Source: Paragorgia papillata (taxonomy: Eukaryota > Cnidaria > Anthozoa > Scleralcyonacea > Coralliidae). Taken from it: a stretch of 64,000 nucleotides of DNA. The position numbers and the translations under genes were made by a program. Shown one piece after another: positions 32,101-41,100 of this stretch. Location of the stretch: NCBI GenBank assembly GCA_035771165.1, contig JAWNZC010000314.1, positions 9,824,501 through 9,888,500 on the forward strand, given 5' to 3'. The notes beneath the pieces were generated by a model that did no database searches, was not told the DNA's origin, and saw only the letters and a program-made list of their open reading frames with translations. The first letter of the stretch is position 1, and each line of letters starts with the position of its first letter.

Positions 32101-35100
32101 GTCTAACACCAGACTATTTTACTGTGTCTAACACCAGACTATTTTACTCCGTCTAACACCAGACTATTTTACTCTGTCCAACACCAGACTATTTTACTGT
32201 GTCTAACACCAGACTATTTTACTGTGTCTAACACCAGACTATTTTACTCTGTCTAACACCAGCTATTTTACTCTGTCTAACACCAGACTATTTTACTGTG
32301 TCTAACACCAAGACTATTTTACTCTGTCTAACACCAGACTATATTTTACTCGTCAAAGGGAGAACCCTCAGGCATCCTAAGAAGAAATGGGTTAATATTA
32401 GTCTTAACAAGTTCCATTAAGATCATATATGAACTACTAGACCCTATACATACAGAATAAAAGTATCTTTACCTGAACCTGTAGCTTTACCAGTCCCTTT
32501 CGTGAATGCCTCAACCACTTCTGTATAAACAGGAAAAAGATGAATCTCAACAAAAAACATTTTGGGTCTTTTATATAAGTTTCAAAGCAAACCTATAAGC
32601 CAATTACTAGAAAAGGTTGCTAAATATGCACCTGTATATTATTGTTCAATTTGCTTCGGTTTAGCCTATTTGTTTCAATTTGCTTATTCGAAACTATGCC
32701 AAGGTAAGGTATAGCTACTGGTCTCTCAGGTTATGGTATAGCATTTTTAATCCCCTACTGCCTGAGCCGGCTAAAAACGACCACTTATAACTATATATAA
32801 CTATTATCCTCGTCAAAAAGAGAACCATCAGTCATCCTAGGCAGCAATGAGTTAACAAGTGATTAACCCATTCCTACCTGAGCTGGTCAAAAATGGTTCC
32901 TTTATTGTTTTACTCTGTCTAACACCAGATGATTTTACTCATCAAAGAGAGAACCCTCAGACATCCTAGGCAGCAATGAGTTAACAAGTGATTAATCGAT
33001 TCCTGCCTGAGCTGGTTAAAAATGATCCCTTTATTGTTTTACTGTGTCTAACAACAGATGATTTTACTCATCAAAGAACGAACCCTCAGACATCCTAGGT
33101 AGCAATGGGTTAACAAGTGATTATTAAACCCCAGGGGGGGAATGAAGCGGCGGTGCCCGGTGCATTATGGTAGTATTTTGATGTAAATTTCAATGGCGGC
33201 GATTTCTTCGTGAATATTTGTAAGGTAAGTTCCTTTATTGTTTGCTAATGTACTTAACATTTTACGAAAATTTTACTTTGCGAAGTATTTTTGAGTCTTT
33301 GTTTCGGGGTGGGAAACGTTTTGCCGCCATATCTCAACTGATTGTTTTGCTGATGGCTAAGTACTGAAAGCCACTGGTAGAGTATGTAATTTTGTTCCAT
33401 AAAGATGGTTTTGCTGTTATATGGATGTTGACTATCTTTTGCTTTTTACATTTATAGAATAAGATCTCAAAATACAGTAGGACACCGTCTCGTGGACATA
33501 TATCTCATGGATATACATGTACAGCATGGCACTGGCTGACATGTAATAAACATTAACACATTTTGAAAACCTGATCAAAACATTTACTTTAAAATCATTG
33601 TGCCTAACTATAGTATACTTATCACAGTACACTGTACAGTATCTGTAGGTGTATCAGGATGCACCTCAATTGTTAGTGATATCTTAAAGTATATTTGTAT
33701 AATTATCAGTATATGTATATTAATTGAAGTTGATAAATACATGTGGTAGTGTCATTAAGGACTGGTCATTATTTATAAGGTATACTGGTGAAAAACAAAC
33801 TGAGATTATCAAAGCAACAGAAGAAAGCAAAGTCAACTCAGTTCATTGTTTTCAATTGAAACAAAAATTTTACTTTGTAAATTATGAACTAGAATTTTGT
33901 GGATTTTGAAAATTAAAATTTCAAAACCTATACCAATGAAGTCAAAATGTTTCATGACTTAGGGTCAATTTTATGCAACCCTGTAATGTTTTTATCCCAA
34001 GGTCCCCTTTTGGTAATTAATATGGTTATGTAATTAAATCCAATGTTCTGAAAAGTTGTTTGGAATCTTATATGTTTAATGTCAACTGAAATTATTTTGT
34101 TGTCACTTAACAATGCATTATAAGAGTAGCCCTGTCACCTCCTGGGCAATATATCCAACAGCTTTAAAACCTTCACCGTAATCGATCTGAACTAAAATGG
34201 CATTGCTGTCATAGTCATTAGTAGGTTCTGGTTGTTTGTAGACGTGCTGCAACTTGTTTTTGTTGCTCATTCATGGCCAAGACACCATCTTGCATTTCTT
34301 TATGGTGTGCACTCCCCAGAACCTTAAAAGGTAAAGTATGCTACTCCTCATCACTCAGTGGTGTTCCCCACACCATCAACTGTGTTGTTGTGTGCAGTTT
34401 CACACACAGTCTCTTCAGGATTTTCCTCTCGGTATTCATCATTGCAGCTACTTACATTTTGTAGATTGAAAAGCCCAATGGCATATGTATCTATTGTTGC
34501 CTTGTCCAAAGAGAATAAAATTTGCCTTCAATAAAATTGAGTAAGGTCATCCCTGCCATTTGTGTAAAAAGGTTCTATCATTGCCAGTTTCGGTTTTGTA
34601 AAGCGGAACTTGGGTCAAATAAAAAAGGTTGAATACTGGATGACTGAGAAATGAACGAATTGCTAGTTGAAAATTGTTCTCATAATTGGCAGGGACAGTT
34701 CTGTTGCTTCTCTTTTAGAAAATGAATTGCATCACGAGGGGCAGGTTTTTGTTTGATTGCAGCAAATGCTCTGTTCAATCCAATACCCCTCATTGAAGGT
34801 AAATAATCACATCCAGACAATACAATACACACATGTATCGAAACATATCTTCAGAGAATGAATAAAGTTTATCAGAATTGCTTGGAACAATTAATTCCCT
34901 GTCCATATTAACGAAATTAATCTTAAAAAATAACCTTTGTATATTCCGAACTTCCAAAGACAAGAAGGTCTGAGTCTTCAGACAAAATGTAATCGATGAG
35001 GCCGATCTTTTGCAAGTAAGTAAGTTGAGCGTCACTCTCATAAGGCGAGGCAACGTAATCGTATCCCTTTTCAATGCACACCTTGATGAGAGAAATGACA

Positions 35101-38100
35101 TACGTTTACGAGCGTATGTATACTCAAATGCGTCAAATATGATAGTCGCGAGTGTAAACTCGTCAGCACTCTGTACGTATACATACGCAAAAAAAAAACC
35201 AGTACTGCAGTAAATCAAATATTTAACCTATAAACTTTAATATACTCAAACCAGACTGACTGAATTCGAATATCTCCGTTGCGCGACAAAGTCTCAAGCA
35301 AATCGTGAAAGAGAACTACAAACTACATACTCTATGTCCTTATTTTGGAAGGTACTCATTCAATTTCAGATCGATGTGCCATGGAAAGGCGTCCTGATGA
35401 ATTTAAGAGCAACGTTTCTTCATTTTCATTAAGTATTGATCGATACGACACTTTACTTTGCGCGCAGAGCTCTTCTCTCAACGAAGACGTAAACAGAACT
35501 GAGCATAGTAAAGCCTCGTTTTCAATAATCTCAATGCGCATGTGCAAGTCCGCTTCATGCCCCCCCTGATTAAACCCATTCCTGTCTGCATGAGCTGGCC
35601 AAAAATGGTTCCTTTATTGTTTACTGTGTCTAACACCAGATGATTTTACTCATCAAAGAGAGAACCTTCAGACATCCTAGACAGCAATGAGTTAACAAGT
35701 GATTAACCCATTCCTGCCTGAGCTGGCCAAAAATGGTTCCTTTATTGTTTTACTCTGTCTAACACCAGATGATTTTACTCATCAAAGAGAGATCCCTCAG
35801 ACATCCTAGGCAGCAATGAGTTAACAAGTGATTAATCCATTCCTGCCTGAGCTGGTTAAAAATGATCCCTGTATTGTTTTACTGTGTCTAACACCAGATG
35901 ATTTTACTCATCAAAGAGCGAACCCTCAGACATCCTAGGTAGCAATGAGTTAACAAGTGATTATTAAATCCATTCCTGTCTGCATGAGCTGACCAAAGAT
36001 GGTTCCTTTATTGTTTTACTGTGTCTAACACCAGATGATTTTACTCATCAAAGACAGAACCCTCAGCCTTCCTATTCCTGCTTGAGCTGGTCAAAAATGG
36101 TCCATTTATTGTTTTACTCTGTCTAACACCAGATGATTTTACTCATCAAAGAGAGAACCCTCAGACATCCTGGACAGCAATGAGTTAACAAGTAATTAAC
36201 CCATTCCTGTCTGAGCTGACCAAAAATGGTCCATTTATTGTTTTACTCTGTCTAACACCAGACGGTTTTACTCGTCAAAGGGACAATAGATAGATAGATA
36301 GATATTTAATAAATTCTCCCTAAAAGGGTTTTTCAGAAATTATTTACAATTACATGCATGCAGTAGAGGTTTCATATATAAGTTTTACAAAAGTATCTTA
36401 AAAATTATCTTAACTATGTACATACAGTAATTTAGTTGGTTATACTAAATATTTTCTTTCGCAAGCAAATGTTTCTTCAGTGCTGCTTTAAATGTTTTAA
36501 GAGAAAAGCTGTCTTTCAGGTTCTTTTCTAAATTGTTCCAAATGTGGACAGCTCTATATGCAAATGACCGTTGACCAGCTGCAGTTTTAAATAGCGGTAT
36601 TTGAAGAGAGTCACGTGTACGAGTCCTACGGTTGTGGATTGATGACCTTTTTATCAATTTGTTACAAAGGTAGTCGGGTGCGAGGTTGTTTACACATTTG
36701 TAGGTCAAAATAGCGTCTCTAAAATATAGTAATTTGTCCACTGGAAGCCAATTTAATTCACGTAGAAGTGGAGTTACGTGGTCATATTTCCTGGATTTCG
36801 TGATGATTTTACATGCAAAATTCTGGATCGACTGGACTTTCTTTACGTTGGAGGCAGACGTATTCGACCACACCGAAGAGCAATAAAGCATCTTGCTAAT
36901 GACTAAGGATGAAATGATTTCCGATAGAGTTTTTGTGTCGAAACTATTTTTAGCACGATTTATCTGGTATAATTTGTTCATACACGACGAGACAAGTAGC
37001 GAGGTATGATTGTCGTAATTTAGGTGACTATCTAACGTAACACCTAAATCTTTAGCAGAGTCCACTGGTCTAAGAGATTTGCCCAAGAATGATACGGATG
37101 TATCTGTAGGTAGTCTGTTTATCAGCTGCTTTGTTCCAATTATCATGTACTTAGTTTTCCCCGGGTTAATTAAAAGGTGGTTTTCACAGCACCAACTTGC
37201 GACTCTGTGTAGGTCTTGTTCGAGATTTGTAATTGCTGTATCTATTTCACGTAATGGAAAGGAGAGGAAAACTTTCGAGTCATCAACGTACGATTCAAGG
37301 TTGGAGTCACGAGATACGGAGGGCAGATCGTTCAAGTAAATACAAAATAATAATGGTGAAAGCGTCGCGCCTTGAGGTACTCCGTGAGTAATTGGTAGTG
37401 GATCAGATAGGGTGGAGTTGATTCGGGTGGACTGAAAGCGATCTGACAAGTAGCTTTTAAAACCACTGTACTGTTTCTGGAGAAGCACCAACATTCGCTA
37501 GTTTGTGTAACATTCTTTGATGGTTGATACTGTCGAAGGCTTTCGAGAGGTCTAACAACACTAAAGCGGTGAGTTTCTTTTTGTCCATGGCCTCTAGCAT
37601 CGTGTCAGTACTAAAAATGTTCAGGGTCTCGGTGGAATGGAGTTTTTTATTTCCGCTTTGATGAGAAGAGAGCAGGTTTTTACTTATAAGGTAAGTACTG
37701 AATTGTTCAAGTACAATCTTTTCACAAACCTTAGAAGCTATGGCAAGAAGAGATATCGGGCGGTTGTTTGATGCTACTTCGTGGTCTCCGTCTTTCACTA
37801 TGGGAATCGCTTCCGCCTCCTTCCATGCAGTAGGGAATATACAAGATGTTAGAGAGCAGTTAATAATGTTTGTTAGTGGTCCTAGTATAACGGGGAGACA
37901 GTCTTTGAGGATTCGAGAGTTTATCTTGTCCGGTCCAGGGGACTTGTTCAATGGCAGAGATGAAATAACACGGCGTACTTCTTCACTAGTTACTGTTCTG
38001 AAGGAAAAGAGATCTTCTAAGGGCATATGAACTGTCTCTAAGGTGTTTCCTCTACAGTAATGTTGTACTCTTCTGCCAGACGAATGGACGCATCTGCTGT

Positions 38101-41100
38101 ATTTTTGCCTACAGACGTGAAAAACTGATTGAATTCGTCAGCGACTGTCTTTGGGTCTTTTGTGTAAGTGTGTTTTTCTTTACTTTTTGACGGTATGGCT
38201 TGATTAATAATTTTCCAAAGAGAGCCTGGGTTATTTTTATGTCGCTGAACTCCTGTCTGAGCCGTCCAAAAACTACCTCTTTGTTGTCATGGCAATAGAA
38301 GTGTTACTAAAATGTTGTAAGTAATACGGTATATCATACACGAGAAGCCGTTTATTATCTGATTTGAACACCGAGACAATAAACGGCTTTCAAGTGTATG
38401 CTATATGTAGCTTCTACACGAATCAGTATTTAAAGAGAAAAGTGAGGGTGAAAATTAAATTGTCATAATTTATGGGAGTTTATTACCACATTTACAAACT
38501 CCATCTCGGTAACTGATTTGCATTGTGTTTTCCTTCTGAAATATTAACGAGTTTGCAAATTCAGTTTCTCAACCTGACAAATTCATTTGATAAAGTTTGT
38601 CGAGCAACTTACTGCTTTGAATTGGAATAGTGTTTTTATACGTAATAGCATGGCATTGACGTTGATTAGTGATTAAATGTACCTGAAAGCTAAGGAGGTT
38701 TAGTGCCCGAGGAAGTTTTACTAAACCTCCCAAGGGTTGAGGGACATTTAATCACTAATCAACCGAAATGCCATGCTATCATTTTGTAATATTACAGTTA
38801 CAGAGGAAGAAGGAGTGTAAAAGAAGAACGCTCTTGGTGGAATTAATACTATTGGGAATTCGATAAGTGTTCACTTCATGTATTTGTTAGTTAATATATG
38901 CAGAAGCGAACTTTGGCGAAAAGAAATAAATTTCATCAAATGATTTGGTCAGATTAAGGAAATCAATTGCAACAATATTTTAATAACACTCTTTGCCGCG
39001 ACAGTAACATTTTTCCTTTAGAAATCCTTCAGCCGTACACCAACATTTCAATATTTTTTATTTGTATATAGAAAACCTGGTACGATTAAAAGAATATTAC
39101 CTTTTGGAGGAAAGACCAGTTCATTTGTGACTTTATCAGTCTTTTTGCAGAACAAGGCTTTATTGTAGCTGTCTAGAGCTTTCAGGAGCCTCTCGAAGTC
39201 CATTTCATGATGACACTGCTTACATTGATCACATTTGTTGTAAATGTTATAGCGAAGTTCTGGCCACAGCTCCTTCACCATTTTTGCAAAGATCTGGTGG
39301 AGATGTATGAGCGCCTCCCACATGGTATTTAGTTGACCACGTTTCCCTATCCTGGTAGAAAACTCAATCTTATCCATTTCAGAACCATTCTTGGTTACGC
39401 AGAATTTAACTTCATCTGGGGCACGACTGTTGTAAACGCCAACAAATCCTTCCTTCCAATGAAACATGTAGTCAGAACGCAGGTGGCAACGGACCATTTG
39501 TCGTTCAAACAGACCAACCGGGACACGACTATGAAATTCGTATGTGCTCTTTGTTTCCCACTGGTCTACTGGTAATTTTTCTGGCCATTTATCTAGAATG
39601 GTATCAGGATGGGTTTCAGGCATTAGTGCTGGGATAAAGGTGTATCTCTTGTTGATTTCTTTTCCCTCATACTCAGCTTCTTTCAGCGTCATTTCATAAC
39701 CCACATCAAAATAATAGAGTAGATGAGCAAGCTTCTTAAAGTCAGCTTCTTCAGGAACAGCATCATACCAAATGCATCGCAAGAGAGATTCTGAAAGCAG
39801 CCCATCCTTAATCAATTCTCCCTTCTTGTTATCAAATTCCGTACTATCCATGTTACAAGCTTTAAAAACTTTATCGTATTTCAGGTGAGAAGGCAAATCA
39901 TGATGAACGACATCTTTAATCAACATGATAAGCCATTGGGGATCTAGAAAGACAAGCTCTTGTAGCTGTTCGACGTGTGCGAATCTTAAAACTTTTCCAA
40001 GGCCAACAAGATAGAGAATAATTGAATTCAAGGTCTCTTTCCTGTCAAAAACTTCTTTGAACTCTTGATTGTTTTCACACAACCACTCTTCAAGCTTTTC
40101 AAATGTTAGGAACTTTTGCTGCTTTTCTTTATTCAGTTTCATTCTTAAAGTTGGCAACAATTCAATTCCTCAATTCTTATCCATAGTGATGGCAAAGCGG
40201 TACTCAGATGAGGAAACAAAACTGTGTTGCTTCCAGTTCGAAACAGTTCTTGCTTCAGCAAATCAATTACTTGCACAGGACTTGTCTCAGTTTCTTCCCT
40301 GGCTTCATCTCCAACTTCCGAAGCTTCATCTCCGACTTCCGAGGATTCATCTTCAGCTTCCGAGGATTCATCTTCAGCTTCCGAGGCTTCATCTTCAGCT
40401 TCCGAGGCTTCATCTTCAGCTTCCGAGGATCCATCTTCAGCTTCCGAGGCTTCATCTTCACTTTCCCAGGCTTCATCTTCCCGACCAGCTGATGCTGGAA
40501 CAATAACTGTTTTAGCATTAGCATCTTGATTGTTCTCATGTGATGCAAAAGCTGTTGGAAGAACTGGTCGTTTTCCTAACAATAACCTTAGTTTTTCAAT
40601 CCTGTTCTTGTAAAAAGGATCATTTTTTGTTTCCAACTTTTTTATATCACTTTTTATAAACTCCACATCTAGACATTCTTGTTCGCCAATTTTGGTCACC
40701 ATTTGAACACATTTAATTTTGACAAGACTTGGGTCTTGAATAAGGTCACATTTTGTTGCAGCCACCATGACAATAGGTTGCGGCACAATGCTCTTTACTT
40801 CATTAATCCACTTGCCAATATTTTCAAAATATGATTCATCAGTAATTTCATACTCTGAAATATCCACAACCAAAAGAAACAAAGACTTTTCTTCCATAAA
40901 GTAATGACTCACAGTTTGGTACTCCATGTGACCACCAAAATCCCAGATTTCAAGCTCAAGATCCTTATTTGCAGGATCTGGAAACCACTTTCTGATCTCA
41001 ATCCCTTCTGTTCTCTCCTTTGATGTGGTCAACCTTGATTCTCCCAACAACAATCCATTAACCAGACTTGTTTTTCCAGCACCAGTATTTCCAATCACCA

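Larger units (their letters stand above)
33132..35568. mobile_element. DNA transposon, 2.4 kb, 9-bp target duplication
   Basis: Ends CAGGGGGGGAATGAAGCGG and, inverted, CAGGGGGGGCATGAAGCGG, flanked by ATTAAACCC on both sides (33123-33131 and 35569-35577). An empty-site relative exists in the window: the repeat unit at 35955-35990 reads straight through GTGATTATTAAATCCATTCC. The interior carries the minus-strand XPG/EXO1-like relic. TIR and duplication length do not fix a superfamily; Academ elements are known to carry XPG-type nucleases, so that is one candidate. Confidence 0.75.

Noticed and set aside
31640..32348. CRISPR-like array
   Set aside because: The units are contiguous 25-bp tandem repeats without unique spacers, and the genome is eukaryotic.
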